60,314 nt of DNA from Draconibacterium sp. (GCA_011620585.1 WOYV01000018.1:1-60314), one strand, 5' to 3'. Positions 8,746-16,836 are shown, counted from the first letter of the stretch. The notes: generated from the sequence alone by a model not told the origin. Translations and numbers: made by a program.

Positions 8746-10146
8746 ATGGATGAGATGATGGAGAAATTGGAGGATTTTAAATTTGATGAATCGCCGGGTG
8801 CAGCCATAAAAATTGTGGGTGTAGGTGGTGGCGGCGGAAACGCTGTAAACCATATGTACGGGCAGGGCATTCGCGATGTGGACTACCTGATCTGCAACAC
8901 CGATGCCCAGGCAATGGAAAACAGCCCGATCAGGGCCAGGGTTCAGTTGGGTTCAACACTTACCGAAGGTCGGGGGGCAGGCAACAAACCCGAAGTGGGC
9001 AAGCAGGCTGCCCTCGAAAACATCGATGATGTGAAAAAGGCACTCTCGCAAAACACGAAAATGGTATTTATCACTGCCGGAATGGGTGGTGGGACCGGCA
9101 CTGGCGGTGCGCCTGTAATTGCGCAGGCCTGTCACGAAGAAGGTTACCTTACCGTGGCCATTGTTACCATTCCTTTTCGCAACGAAGGGCGACGTCGTGT
9201 AAAACAGGCGTACGAGGGAATAAAAGAACTCGAACAGTATGTCGATTCGCTGTTGGTGATCAATAACGAACGAATTCGCGAAATGTATGGCGATTTTGGA
9301 ATTTCAGAGGCTTTCTCGCGAGCCGATAATATACTGGCCACCGCAGCCCGCGGGATTGCTGAAATTATTACAGTACCCGGGTACATTAATGTTGACTTTG
9401 CCGATGTGGAAACGGTAATGCGCAAAAGCGGACATGCCTTGATGGGGACCGGTGTGGCCGTTGGTGAGAACCGGGCAGAGGAAGCAGTTGAGCTGGCATT
9501 AAACTCGCCTCTTTTAAATAATAACGATATTCGCGGAGCGCGTAATGTGCTGATTCATATTACTTCGGGCGAGCGCGAAGTTACTATGGCCGAAGTGGGA
9601 AAGATTACCGATTATGTGCAGAATAAAGCAGGTTTTGATGCCGATATGATTTGGGGAAATGGTTTCGACGAAAACCTCGACGAAGAGCTTTCGGTTACCG
9701 TAATTGCAACTGGTTTTTCGAACAGCATTCTTTCGCATCTTTCTGAAAATGAACAGAAGGCCGAACGGGTAGTTTTAAGCACATCAATTGGCCACGAAAC
9801 TCAGAACGACGGATCAAATGCCAATCAGGATCAACAGGTTAATACAAATCAGAAAACCTTTGAATTCGATATTCAAAAAGAGAAACAAAAGGAAGACATT
9901 GAATTTGAAAACCTGTATCCGAACACTACGCGTGAACGCAGCAAACACGGCGGGCTTTTAAACATGAACGATTTTTCGAATCTTAGCGACGAGGATATGG
10001 ATAACCTCGATAAAACGCCTGCCTACAAACGTCGGCAAATACGAATGAACGATCCGAAATACCAGAAGAACCTGTCGAAATACAGCGTAACCCGAAACAA
10101 CCAGATTTCGGATAGAAACAGTTATTTACACGATAAAGTAGACTAA
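8746..10146 (+). CDS. ftsZ: FtsZ, paralogue 2 (canonical Bacteroidota C-terminal tail)
   Basis: Second tandem FtsZ, 466 residues. GGGTGTG lies at 114-120, and the T7 loop INVDFAD has N215, D217 and D220. All are canonical. The glycine-rich first loop reads GVGGGGGNAVN, without the Cys of paralogue 1. A long Gln/Asn-rich linker follows residue about 330. The end carries a KTPAYKRR segment and a final NSYLHDKVD, which match my recollection of Bacteroidota FtsZ tails and should be the docking peptide for FtsA and other partners. This copy is therefore probably the ancestral division FtsZ. The two cores align along their whole length with clear divergence, so the duplication is old. A few codons for alternative starts (M1, M4, M5) lie together. 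Confidence 0.95.
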   Translation: MDEMMEKLEDFKFDESPGAAIKIVGVGGGGGNAVNHMYGQGIRDVDYLICNTDAQAMENSPIRARVQLGSTLTEGRGAGNKPEVGKQAALENIDDVKKALSQNTKMVFITAGMGGGTGTGGAPVIAQACHEEGYLTVAIVTIPFRNEGRRRVKQAYEGIKELEQYVDSLLVINNERIREMYGDFGISEAFSRADNILATAARGIAEIITVPGYINVDFADVETVMRKSGHALMGTGVAVGENRAEEAVELALNSPLLNNNDIRGARNVLIHITSGEREVTMAEVGKITDYVQNKAGFDADMIWGNGFDENLDEELSVTVIATGFSNSILSHLSENEQKAERVVLSTSIGHETQNDGSNANQDQQVNTNQKTFEFDIQKEKQKEDIEFENLYPNTTRERSKHGGLLNMNDFSNLSDEDMDNLDKTPAYKRRQIRMNDPKYQKNLSKYSVTRNNQISDRNSYLHDKVD

Positions 10147-10156
10147 AACAGAAACC

Positions 10157-10606
10157 ATGACATTATTCGATCAAATCAGCAACGACCTGAAAGAGGCAAT
10201 GAAAGCCCGTGAAAAGGAGAAACTGGAAGCACTGCGCGGAATAAAAAAAGTGATGTTGGAAGCGCGTTCAGAAAAAGGTGCAGGTGCAGAACTCAGCGAT
10301 AAGGAATCGCTGAAAATTATTGCTAAACTAGCCAAACAGGGAAGCGATTCGGCCACTTTGTTTAAAGAACAGGGACGAATGGATTTGTATGAACAGGAAA
10401 TGGCTCAGGTTGCTGTTTTCGAAACTTACCTTCCGGTAAAAATGTCGGACGAGGAACTAACTGCCGCCGTGAAAGCAATAATCGCTGAAACGGGAGCAGT
10501 TTCGATGAAAGACATGGGAAAAGTTATGGGAGTGGCAAGTAAGAAACTGGCAGGTCAGGCCGATGGAAAGGATATTTCGGCCAAGGTAAAATCGCTTTTG
10601 GGATAG
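10157..10606 (+). CDS. GatB/YqeY domain protein
   Basis: Small soluble protein of 149 residues, the size of stand-alone YqeY proteins. It is all-helical and charged, with the family pattern DLKEAMKAREKEKLEALRGIK at the start and VMGVASKKLAGQADGKDISAKVK at the end, equivalent to the tRNA-interacting tail domain of GatB. The molecular role of stand-alone YqeY is not settled. It follows ftsZ by 10 bases. In my knowledge of Bacteroidota genomes this gene often sits directly after ftsZ, so it is probably the last gene of the dcw transcript. A bidirectional terminator follows. Confidence 0.93.
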   Translation: MTLFDQISNDLKEAMKAREKEKLEALRGIKKVMLEARSEKGAGAELSDKESLKIIAKLAKQGSDSATLFKEQGRMDLYEQEMAQVAVFETYLPVKMSDEELTAAVKAIIAETGAVSMKDMGKVMGVASKKLAGQADGKDISAKVKSLLG

Positions 10607-10644
10607 AATCCTTTAATCCGGATATATTTTCAGTACACAAAGAA

Positions 10645-10678
10645 AAAAGGCTGGTTTAACCAGCCTTTCGTTATTTTA
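10645..10678. terminator. Bidirectional rho-independent terminator
   Basis: Near-perfect hairpin with stem AAGGCTGGTT / AACCAGCCTT, flanked by an A-run on the left and T-rich sequence on the right. It lies between the convergent yqeY-like gene and the acidic-protein gene, so it can end both transcripts. Confidence 0.85.
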
Positions 10679-11074
10679 AAAATCATCGTCGTTATCTGCT
10701 TCATCATCGTCGTCGACATCGTCCGCATCTGCCTCATCATCATCTTCTTCCTCTTCATTCATCTGTTCGGCAATGTGGTCGAGTTCCGAATACTTATCTA
10801 CATATTCCTGTTTTACCTCGTCTTTCAGGAAGCCATCATCATCGTAATCCTCATCTTCGTCAACCAGGGCAACGGCTTCGTTCTCGGTCATGCGCAACAT
10901 ATAATATTTGTCTTCGGTTTCGAACGGAAGTACCGTAATCTTTTGTCCGTTCTTATCAAAAAAATGGATCAGGTTATCGGCAAAACCATCAGCATAAATC
11001 AACTTGATCTGTTGCTGTAATTCTTTATCCAGTTTGTTATAATCTTTAATTACCCTGGGTTTGCTACTTGTCAT
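10676..11074 (-). CDS. Conserved acidic Bacteroidota protein of unknown function
   Basis: A protein of 132 residues. The first about 75 residues form a compact mixed region (VIKDYNKLDKELQQQIKLIY, then LPFETEDKYYMLRMTENEA). The last about 55 residues are extremely acidic, ending in runs of Asp and Glu. I recall relatives of this N-terminal region in Bacteroidota, sometimes labelled DNA primase without visible basis; no primase motif is present here. The acidic tail could mimic nucleic acid or bind basic proteins (inference). It shares the terminator with the yqeY-like gene. Confidence 0.8.
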   Translation of the reverse strand: MTSSKPRVIKDYNKLDKELQQQIKLIYADGFADNLIHFFDKNGQKITVLPFETEDKYYMLRMTENEAVALVDEDEDYDDDGFLKDEVKQEYVDKYSELDHIAEQMNEEEEDDDEADADDVDDDDEADNDDDF

Positions 11075-11332
11075 TTGTTAACAGTTAAGTATTTGTAAAT
11101 TAGCTATTCAAAATGCAGGATGTCTTGTTATCCTTTTTTTATAAACGAGCCGAATAAATTCAGCGTTGATTGAACAAATAAATAGGTTCGGATTGACATT
11201 TGCAATAGCTTAACCTGATTTTTTTACTTTAAAATGCTGCATGACTGTTTATGAAACAGTTCCGGCGTTCAGAACTTTCTTGTTTTTGTTATCTTGTTTC
11301 TGATAATCAAAAAGATATCGGGCATGAACATA
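11075..11332. other. Intergenic stretch between the acidic-protein gene and the cyclophilin
   Basis: AT-rich and without a credible reading frame. It should hold the promoter of the acidic-protein gene (minus strand), but no clean TAnnTTTG box is seen. A small inverted repeat, ACTGTTT-ATG-AAACAGT, lies around 11243-11259, with no obvious role. Confidence 0.5.
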
Positions 11333-11366
11333 AAAAAAGGGAAATGTTTGATTTCCCTTTTCCTTG
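11333..11366 (-). terminator. Rho-independent terminator of the cyclophilin gene
   Basis: Read on the minus strand, a stem AAGGGAAAT / ATTTCCCTT with a five-base loop is followed by a run of T. It lies just downstream of the cyclophilin stop. Confidence 0.85.
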
Positions 11367-11380
11367 GTTGATACCGGGTT

Positions 11381-11818
11381 TTATTCTTCGGTAATCACTA
11401 TTTTTTCAATTACATCTCCCTGACGGATCTTGTCGATTACGTCGATTCCATCATACACTTTGCCAAAACATGTGTGATGACGATCGAGATGCTGAGTGTT
11501 TTCACGGTTGTGACAAATAAAAAACTGTGAGCCGCCGGTATTACGGCCGGCATGTGCCATGGATAATACACCGCGGTCGTGGTACTGATTGTTCCCATCC
11601 AGTTCGCAATCGATAGTATAACCAGGCCCGCCTGCGCCGGTTCCGTCAGGGCAGCCTCCCTGAATTACAAAGTTTGGAATTACCCGGTGAAATGACAGCC
11701 CATCATAAAATCCCGATTCCGATAACTTGATAAAATTACTAACTGCTCCCGGAGCATCTTCTTCGTAGAACTTAACTTTCATTACCCCTTTGGCGGTATG
11801 AATTTCTGCTATTCTCAT
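11381..11818 (-). CDS. Cyclophilin-type peptidyl-prolyl cis-trans isomerase
   Basis: Catalyses cis-trans isomerisation of X-Pro bonds. It has 145 residues, a minimal single-domain cyclophilin with no signal peptide, so it is probably cytoplasmic. The active-site stretch FHRVIPNFVIQGG contains the catalytic Arg (R45). GPGYTIDCE and the SMAHAGRNTGGSQFFI stretch contribute the rest of the hydrophobic pocket. The ATG is followed directly by a beta strand, as in PpiB-like proteins. It is monocistronic, with its own terminator. Confidence 0.95.
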   Translation of the reverse strand: MRIAEIHTAKGVMKVKFYEEDAPGAVSNFIKLSESGFYDGLSFHRVIPNFVIQGGCPDGTGAGGPGYTIDCELDGNNQYHDRGVLSMAHAGRNTGGSQFFICHNRENTQHLDRHHTCFGKVYDGIDVIDKIRQGDVIEKIVITEE

Positions 11819-12060
11819 AATTTGTATACTTAATTTCAGCGTAAATGTAGAAAAACTTCCAAAATATCATCCTCCACGCATTTCGGCTATTCCCAGGTTG
11901 GCGCCCTCAATTGTCTGCTAATTTCGTTCCGTTAGTATTAAATACCGTTTATGTACACCTCTTGTACCCAGTATCACCTATTCAATTTTAACAGGGCAGA
12001 ATGATGGCTTTTCCCGTGCCGTACAAATATGTTTCTTGGAAGTATTTGATAATGAGAGGT

Positions 12061-12141
12061 TGGAAAGAAAGAAGGAGACTCATCAGTCTCCTTCCTAAAT
12101 GTTAACCCCCAAACACACAATATGGGATGAATCCCAAATGC
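12061..12141 (-). ncRNA. Candidate small RNA with two hairpins
   Basis: On the minus strand a perfect TATCTTTG box (12146-12153) with a TTTTTG element 18 bases further upstream predicts a start near 12140. The predicted RNA of about 80 nt has hairpin TGGGAT-TC-ATCCCA (12123-12136). A perfect 10-bp stem, GAAGGAGACT / AGTCTCCTTC with a four-base loop (12071-12094), follows and then a C/T-rich stretch that could act as a weak terminator. No known RNA family is recognised. The 10-bp hairpin could alternatively be only a terminator for an unseen transcript. Confidence 0.35.
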
Positions 12142-12145
12142 GCTA

Positions 12146-12153
12146 CAAAGATA
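12146..12153 (-). promoter_or_regulatory. Bacteroidota -7 promoter box for the candidate small RNA
   Basis: Perfect TAnnTTTG match (TATCTTTG) on the minus strand, with TTTTTG at 12172-12177 as a possible -33 element. No protein gene starts downstream of it on that strand before the cyclophilin. Confidence 0.5.
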
Positions 12154-12332
12154 ATCAATTTTGAAAGCGAACAAAAATGACTTTTATCATTTAACTTTTT
12201 TAAGTATTTATTTGAAAATATTCACATTTCCAAATTCCAACTTTCAACAAAATTCGTGAGTGAAGGAACAATTTCCTGATGTGCAAAAGTTTGCTGAAAT
12301 TGTATAACTTTATAGGACTTAATCCACCTTCT

Positions 12333-12974
12333 ATGAAACAAAATTTTGCTATAATACTACTGGTAAGTTTACTCTCTTTTTCAGCCAGGGCCCAATATCC
12401 AAAAGTGGAAAACGATTTTGATAAAAGGGTAAAAGCTTTTTTGGAAGAAAATTCAAATAACTGGCGCGACATGAATGTTCCGATTTCTGATGGGAAATTG
12501 CTCTACGATATTATTGTGAAAAACAAATACACCCGCGCGGTGGAAATTGGCACTTCAACCGGGCATTCAGCAATTTGGATGGCCTGGGCATTAAGCAAAA
12601 CAGGAGGAAAACTGATCACGATCGAAATTGACAAACGACGTTACCTTGAGGCACAGGCAAACTTTAAAAAAGCGGGTGTTTCTGATTTCATCGATGTTAG
12701 GCTTGCCGACGCACACGAGTTGGTACCTCAACTGGAAGGAATGTACGATTTTGTTTTTAGCGATGCTGATAAGTACTGGTACAAAAACTACTTTATTGCC
12801 ATGGATCCAAAATTGGTTGTGGGAGGCTGTTTTACGGCTCATAATACCGCAATGAGGACGAATGGAATTAATGATTTTCTTGAATACATCGAAAGTCTGA
12901 GCAACTACGAAACGACAGTCGACAAAAAAAGCCGGGCTGGAATTTCCATTAGTTATAAAAAGGCTGCCAAATAA
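12333..12974 (+). CDS. Class I SAM-dependent O-methyltransferase-like protein with signal peptide
   Basis: A protein of 213 residues from the ATG at 12333. This start is chosen over an in-frame ATG at 12279 because it opens a clean signal peptide, MKQNFAIILLVSLLSFSARA, before Gln. The rest fits the catechol O-methyltransferase-like family: SAM motif I VEIGTSTGHSAIW, acidic ribose-binding ITIEIDKRR, metal-site-like FVFSDADK. A conserved fold with an export signal is odd, because SAM is not known to be available in the periplasm. It may be a lipid- or membrane-facing enzyme, a repurposed fold, or have a non-cleaved anchor. Its stop lies seven bases before the permease start, so the two are probably co-transcribed. 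Confidence 0.85.
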   Translation: MKQNFAIILLVSLLSFSARAQYPKVENDFDKRVKAFLEENSNNWRDMNVPISDGKLLYDIIVKNKYTRAVEIGTSTGHSAIWMAWALSKTGGKLITIEIDKRRYLEAQANFKKAGVSDFIDVRLADAHELVPQLEGMYDFVFSDADKYWYKNYFIAMDPKLVVGGCFTAHNTAMRTNGINDFLEYIESLSNYETTVDKKSRAGISISYKKAAK

Positions 12975-12981
12975 ACTGAGC

Positions 12982-14331
12982 TTGACAGGGCATAATCATA
13001 AACTTCAACGACAACTTGGACTTTTTTCTGTTACAAATATTGTAATAGCCAATATTATTGGCGCCGGTATTTTTACTACTACGGGCTATGTTTTGGGTTT
13101 TCTCGGAGACCCGGTTGTGATGCTCGTGTTGTGGATTTTAGGTGGTCTTATTTCGTTGTGTGGTGCGCTGGCTTTTGGCGAATTGGGCGCTGCTTTCCCT
13201 GACGCGGGCGGTGAGTATGTTTTTATTTCAAAGTTATTTAACCCGCTACTCGGATTTTTAAGTGGCTGGTTGTCGCTCATTGTCGGTTTTTCGGCACCTA
13301 TCGCGGCTTCTGCCATAGGTTTTAGCAAATATCTGTGCTGGGCTTTTCCCGATATTCAAAGCTGGCTTTGGTTACATGGAGTTATCAGTGTTGAATCATT
13401 TAACCGGATTTTAGCCATTCTGGTGATTCTGGTTTTTAGCCTGATTCATGCCAAAGGATTGGCCATTGGGGCGAAAGTGCAGAATGGGTTAACGCTTATA
13501 AAAATTTTGTTGGTTGTAGGATTAATCGTTGCCGGATTTTCTGTGGGCGAAGGAAGTTTAAAAAACCTGCATGTCGATCGATCTTTCGATTTTGGTTTCG
13601 AAAACTGGAAAGCGATCGGTCTTTCACTCATGTTTATTATGTTCGCTTACAGTGGCTGGAATTCAGCTACTTATATTGGTTCTGAAATTCGTTCTCCACA
13701 AAAAGTCATTCCCCGTTCGTTACTTATTTCAACACTTACAGTTATAGTTTTGTATGTTTTGCTAAACCTGTTTTTTGTGTACGCAGTTCCGCCTGGCGAA
13801 ATGAGAAACGAGCCCGAAGTAGCTGGTCTTGCTGCAGGTTTTGCGTTTGGAAAGGTGGCTGAAAAAGTAATTTCGATACTGATTTCGTTTGCACTTTTTT
13901 CGTCGTTAAGTGCATTTATAATACTGGGGCCGCGAGTGTATTATAAGATGGCGCAAGATGGCTTGTTTTTTAAATCCATTGCCAGAATCGATCCCCGTAA
14001 GAAAGTACCTGTGAATGCTATCTTTCTTCAGGCAATAATTGCTATTATCCTGGTGCTTTCCGGCACTTTTGAGCAGATTTTGACTTACATGGGTTTCTCT
14101 CTTGGTATTTTTCCCGTGTTAGCGGTAGCTGGTGCTATACGGTTGCGAAGGCAGGGGAAAAGTGTTATTCGTTTACCCGGCTATCCATTTGTACATATTA
14201 TTTTCATTGTTACGGGAGTAGGTATGTTGGTGCTAACTTATTTCGAACGTCCTGTAGAATCAACAGTTGCACTGTTCACCGCTTTGTCGGGGATACCCGT
14301 TTACTACTGGTTTAAATACAAAAAAAAGTAA
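12982..14331 (+). CDS. APC-superfamily amino acid permease
   Basis: Inner-membrane transporter, 449 residues, with about 12 predicted helices. The first-helix motif IIGAGIFTTTG is the APC substrate-binding unwound segment, and the second helix has the family's GALAFGELGAAFPDAGGEY. It resembles the L-type/basic amino acid permease group of Bacteroidota; the substrate cannot be told from sequence. The start is TTG at 12982, with no ATG in the first about 25 codons that would keep helix 1 intact. It ends exactly one base before the convergent acyltransferase stop, with no room for a terminator between them. Confidence 0.9.
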   Translation: MTGHNHKLQRQLGLFSVTNIVIANIIGAGIFTTTGYVLGFLGDPVVMLVLWILGGLISLCGALAFGELGAAFPDAGGEYVFISKLFNPLLGFLSGWLSLIVGFSAPIAASAIGFSKYLCWAFPDIQSWLWLHGVISVESFNRILAILVILVFSLIHAKGLAIGAKVQNGLTLIKILLVVGLIVAGFSVGEGSLKNLHVDRSFDFGFENWKAIGLSLMFIMFAYSGWNSATYIGSEIRSPQKVIPRSLLISTLTVIVLYVLLNLFFVYAVPPGEMRNEPEVAGLAAGFAFGKVAEKVISILISFALFSSLSAFIILGPRVYYKMAQDGLFFKSIARIDPRKKVPVNAIFLQAIIAIILVLSGTFEQILTYMGFSLGIFPVLAVAGAIRLRRQGKSVIRLPGYPFVHIIFIVTGVGMLVLTYFERPVESTVALFTALSGIPVYYWFKYKKK

Positions 14332-15078
14332 TCAGCCTTTCTGTATTTCAAGCAACATTTTTTCGATATATGCTTTGGTAGCTGATCTTAGTTTCTTGTA
14401 GTCGGAATCGATTAGTGGTTCGCCGTAACGAACAGTAACATGTGTAATTGGTTTTCCCATTTGCCGGAAAAAATGGGGAACAAATTTATCGTCATCCACC
14501 CAGGCATCGTTTTTATCACGGTATTCGATGGCCATTGGAATTACAGGAATTCCGGAATCGGCAGCAATTTTGAAACTACCTGATTTGAACTTTTTTGTTA
14601 AAGGGCCTTTGTAAGTAGTACCCTCAGGAAACAAAGCTACAGGAATTCCCTTTGAAACTGAATCTTTGATTTTTACCATTGTACTGATCAGGCTCCGCGT
14701 ATCTTTTCTGTTCACCGCAATAACCCCGGCAACTTTCATTGCCATTCCAAGAAATGGCCAGCTACTGAGTTCAGCTTTGGCAACCATTGCCGACGGCGTA
14801 TAACCCGAAACAATAAAAATATCGAGGTAACTTCGATGGTTGGGCATCAGAATGTAATTATTGAATTTAGGCAATTCATTGCGGTCAATTTTAACTCCGC
14901 ACGAAAACAGAACCGATTTCCCCCAGCTACTCATCGTGATGCGTTGAAGACCACGGCTCTGACCAAACAATTTCAACCAAACAAAACCAAGAGATGAAAT
15001 AAGTCCTGATGAGAGGATAGTTAGGAACAGGCGCAGCAGAGCCAGCGGAGAAAGCAGAAGGATCTTCAAAAACTTCAT
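14332..15078 (-). CDS. 1-acyl-sn-glycerol-3-phosphate acyltransferase (PlsC family)
   Basis: Makes phosphatidic acid by acylating lysophosphatidic acid at the inner membrane. It has 248 residues from the ATG at 15078. The open frame extends further up through the tRNA-Cys gene, which rules out the longer start. An N-terminal hydrophobic segment (about 1-35) anchors it. Catalytic motif I is NHRSYLD (NHX4D), motif III is FPEGTTY, and a GIPVIPMAIEY stretch gives motif IV. Substrate could also be an ornithine- or glycine-lipid precursor, since relatives do this in Bacteroidota. It lies 112 bases downstream of tRNA-Cys on the same strand. Confidence 0.92.
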   Translation of the reverse strand: MKFLKILLLSPLALLRLFLTILSSGLISSLGFVWLKLFGQSRGLQRITMSSWGKSVLFSCGVKIDRNELPKFNNYILMPNHRSYLDIFIVSGYTPSAMVAKAELSSWPFLGMAMKVAGVIAVNRKDTRSLISTMVKIKDSVSKGIPVALFPEGTTYKGPLTKKFKSGSFKIAADSGIPVIPMAIEYRDKNDAWVDDDKFVPHFFRQMGKPITHVTVRYGEPLIDSDYKKLRSATKAYIEKMLLEIQKG

Positions 15079-15190
15079 GAACACAAATATGGAAAAAGTA
15101 TTTTTTGTTTGAGTACAATAGCTATTAAAAAGTTGATCAAAAAAGAGCATGAAAAAAGAGAATAGTAACAAAACCATTCTCTTTGTATTG

Positions 15191-15261
15191 AGGTTCCTGG
15201 CGGATTCGAACCGCCGTACACGGTTTTGCAGACCGCTGCCTAACCACTCGGCCAAGGAACC
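15191..15261 (-). tRNA. tRNA-Cys (GCA)
   Basis: 71 bases on the minus strand. The acceptor stem GGTTCCT / AGGAACC pairs perfectly and the discriminator is U, as expected for tRNA-Cys. The anticodon loop CTGCAAA gives GCA. The TTCGAAT T-loop and the D-loop with GG are present. CCA is not encoded. No other tRNA lies nearby. Confidence 0.96.
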
Positions 15262-15325
15262 CTAAATCAGGTGTGCAAAAATATAAAATTTTATAGTTCT
15301 TGCAACACTCAACTATAAACTAGAA

Positions 15326-15487
15326 TTATTTCCGCAAATCCTGCCACCGGGCATTGCTGTGTGATGTGGCCGGCCTGTGGCCCGCAATTTCCTTTGGGTT
15401 GTTCCCTTCGCGCAATTCCCTTTTTCGACCTTCTTCGTGTTTTTCCTGATTTGCGCCTTCGTTTAATGCGTTAGTATTTAGAAACAT
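15326..15487 (-). CDS. Small hydrophilic protein (53 residues), unknown
   Basis: An ATG-initiated frame on the minus strand reading MFLNTNALNEGANQEKHEEG and ending HSNARWQDLRK. It is strongly charged, without Cys or hydrophobic stretches, and the composition is protein-like rather than random for AT-rich intergenic DNA. An approximate -7 box (TATTTTCG) lies about 30 bases upstream. Its middle (EGNNPKEIAGHRPATSH) looks like a conserved linear motif, but I do not recognise a family. It could be a small basic/acidic DNA- or RNA-associated protein. Confidence 0.5.
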   Translation of the reverse strand: MFLNTNALNEGANQEKHEEGRKRELREGNNPKEIAGHRPATSHSNARWQDLRK

Positions 15488-15648
15488 TGTTTAACGGTTT
15501 TAATTGACTTTTCGAAAATACGAAATATTTGTTTGAATAATTCAACAATAGTCAGTTTTGTACTGGCAGTTAAATATTTAGTAACATCAAAATAGGATGA
15601 AATAAAAAGGATTTTAAACCAAAATACATTTTTACACCTTTATTGAAG

Positions 15649-16443
15649 ATGAGAAATTACCTGCTTCTTATCGTCCTTTTCGCAGCGTCTTTTTGGGCTC
15701 TTGCGTAAGAGGGGTATCCCGAAAAATGATAACCGGCCGGCCCGACCAAACAGAATCGGCTGAAGTGGTGCCACACGGAAGCCTGCAAATTGAGACAGCT
15801 TTTGTAAGGGAGCTAAATAAAATTGGTGAGGTAAGTTATGTCGATTATGCTTTTAACTCAACCTTATTGCGTTATGGCTTACTGAAAACGCTGGAATTAC
15901 GTCTGGGTATTGAATATCTGGGAGAACGGGTTGATTACTCTTTGGATGAACCTATGACAATTAGTGGTTTGGGTGGGTTGTTTCCCGGAGTAAAATATAA
16001 GATTTTAGATGAGGATGGCCCGAAGCCTGGAATAGCCGTTCTGGCTAATCAGGTTTTCCCGTTTACGGCGGATGACAGATATAAAACTGATCACACTGCT
16101 ACAGGTTTGCGTTTGGCTTTATCTCAATCATTGTCAGATAAATTGACTTGTGGGTACAACCTTGGTGCTGAATGGGATGGAAACTCGGATGCAGTTGCCT
16201 GGTTTTATTCTGTTTCAATGGGGTTTAACCGACAAATAAACTCGGAATGTTTATTGAACCGTATGGCTTGATTCCGAACCGGGATGAAGCAATTCACTTG
16301 CTGGATGCAGGAGTCATTTATTTGATTTACCTAATTTACAGGCAGATATTTCAGGTGGTATTGGAATAAATGAGTTGGCCATCGATAATTTTATCAGCTT
16401 GGGTTTTAGTTACCGAATTCCGGGACCCCGCGAAAAGCGCTAA
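15649..16443 (+). pseudogene. Decayed outer-membrane transporter-like gene (MetA-pathway phenol-degradation/alpha-amylase-like barrel family)
   Basis: The intact ancestor would begin at ATG 15649 with a signal peptide (MRNYLLLIVLFAASFWALA), then the family opening TGRPDQTESAEVVPHGSLQ. Three kinds of lesion are visible. A TAA replaces the expected Gln codon right after the signal peptide (15706). One base is lost in the A-run at 15722-15726. Further frameshifts lie near 16235 and between about 16305 and 16335, where the homology moves to other frames (MFIEPYGLIPNRDEA, then DLPNLQADISGGIGI). The last frame ends in GFSYRIPGPREKR and TAA at 16441. A 192-codon central frame stays open (from 15693) but lacks a signal peptide and the C-terminal strands. 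Confidence 0.85.
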
Positions 16444-16465
16444 AAATTGAAAATGAATCTGAAAT

Positions 16466-16816
16466 TTAGCGTTCCAGCGTAACGCTCACTTTTTCAATTT
16501 CGCCACCCATTGGAGGATTTAATTTCGAAATTTTTAATCGGGTCTTTCCGATTACGGGAAAACGCAGGTATAATGCATCTAGTATTCGTTTAGCCACATG
16601 TTCGAGCAGGGCCGATTTAACCTGCATCACTTCTTTTATGGTTTCGTATACCGATTGGTAATTTAGCGCATCTTCCAACGCGTCGCTTTGGGCAGCTTTA
16701 CCACAATCCGTTTCGATACGAATGTTCACTTCAAAATAATTCCCAACCACCTGCTCGGCTGCAAAATGCCCGTGGTAGGCATAAAATTTCATTCCTTCAA
16801 TTTCGATAATTCCCAT
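16466..16816 (-). CDS. folB: FolB, dihydroneopterin aldolase
   Basis: Splits dihydroneopterin to 6-hydroxymethyl-dihydropterin and glycolaldehyde in folate synthesis. It has 116 residues, the usual length. Family signs are the opening IEIEGMKFYAYHGHFAAEQ with the conserved Tyr/His, DALNYQSVYETIKEVM, LLEHVAKRI and the closing KLNPPMGGEIEKVSV, where the catalytic Lys sits. It is monocistronic, divergent from glnS, with its own -7 box. Confidence 0.95.
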   Translation of the reverse strand: MGIIEIEGMKFYAYHGHFAAEQVVGNYFEVNIRIETDCGKAAQSDALEDALNYQSVYETIKEVMQVKSALLEHVAKRILDALYLRFPVIGKTRLKISKLNPPMGGEIEKVSVTLER

Positions 16817-16836
16817 TGATAATTAAAAAATTGAAA

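Larger units (their letters stand above)
11819..12332. other. Intergenic region upstream of the O-methyltransferase gene
   Basis: About 510 bases without a credible protein gene. A 66-codon minus-strand frame at 11974-12174 has no family likeness and covers RNA-like hairpins. The region holds a candidate minus-strand small RNA (listed separately). The upstream part also contains the cyclophilin promoter region, with a near-consensus box (TACATTTA on the minus strand) at 11842-11849. Confidence 0.5.

Noticed and set aside
11974-12174. 66-codon minus-strand frame
   Set aside because: It covers two perfect hairpins and a promoter box and has no protein likeness; better explained as an RNA locus.
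15079-15255. Longer N-terminus for the PlsC-type acyltransferase
   Set aside because: The extension reads through the tRNA-Cys gene; the hydrophobic start at 15078 is the normal one.
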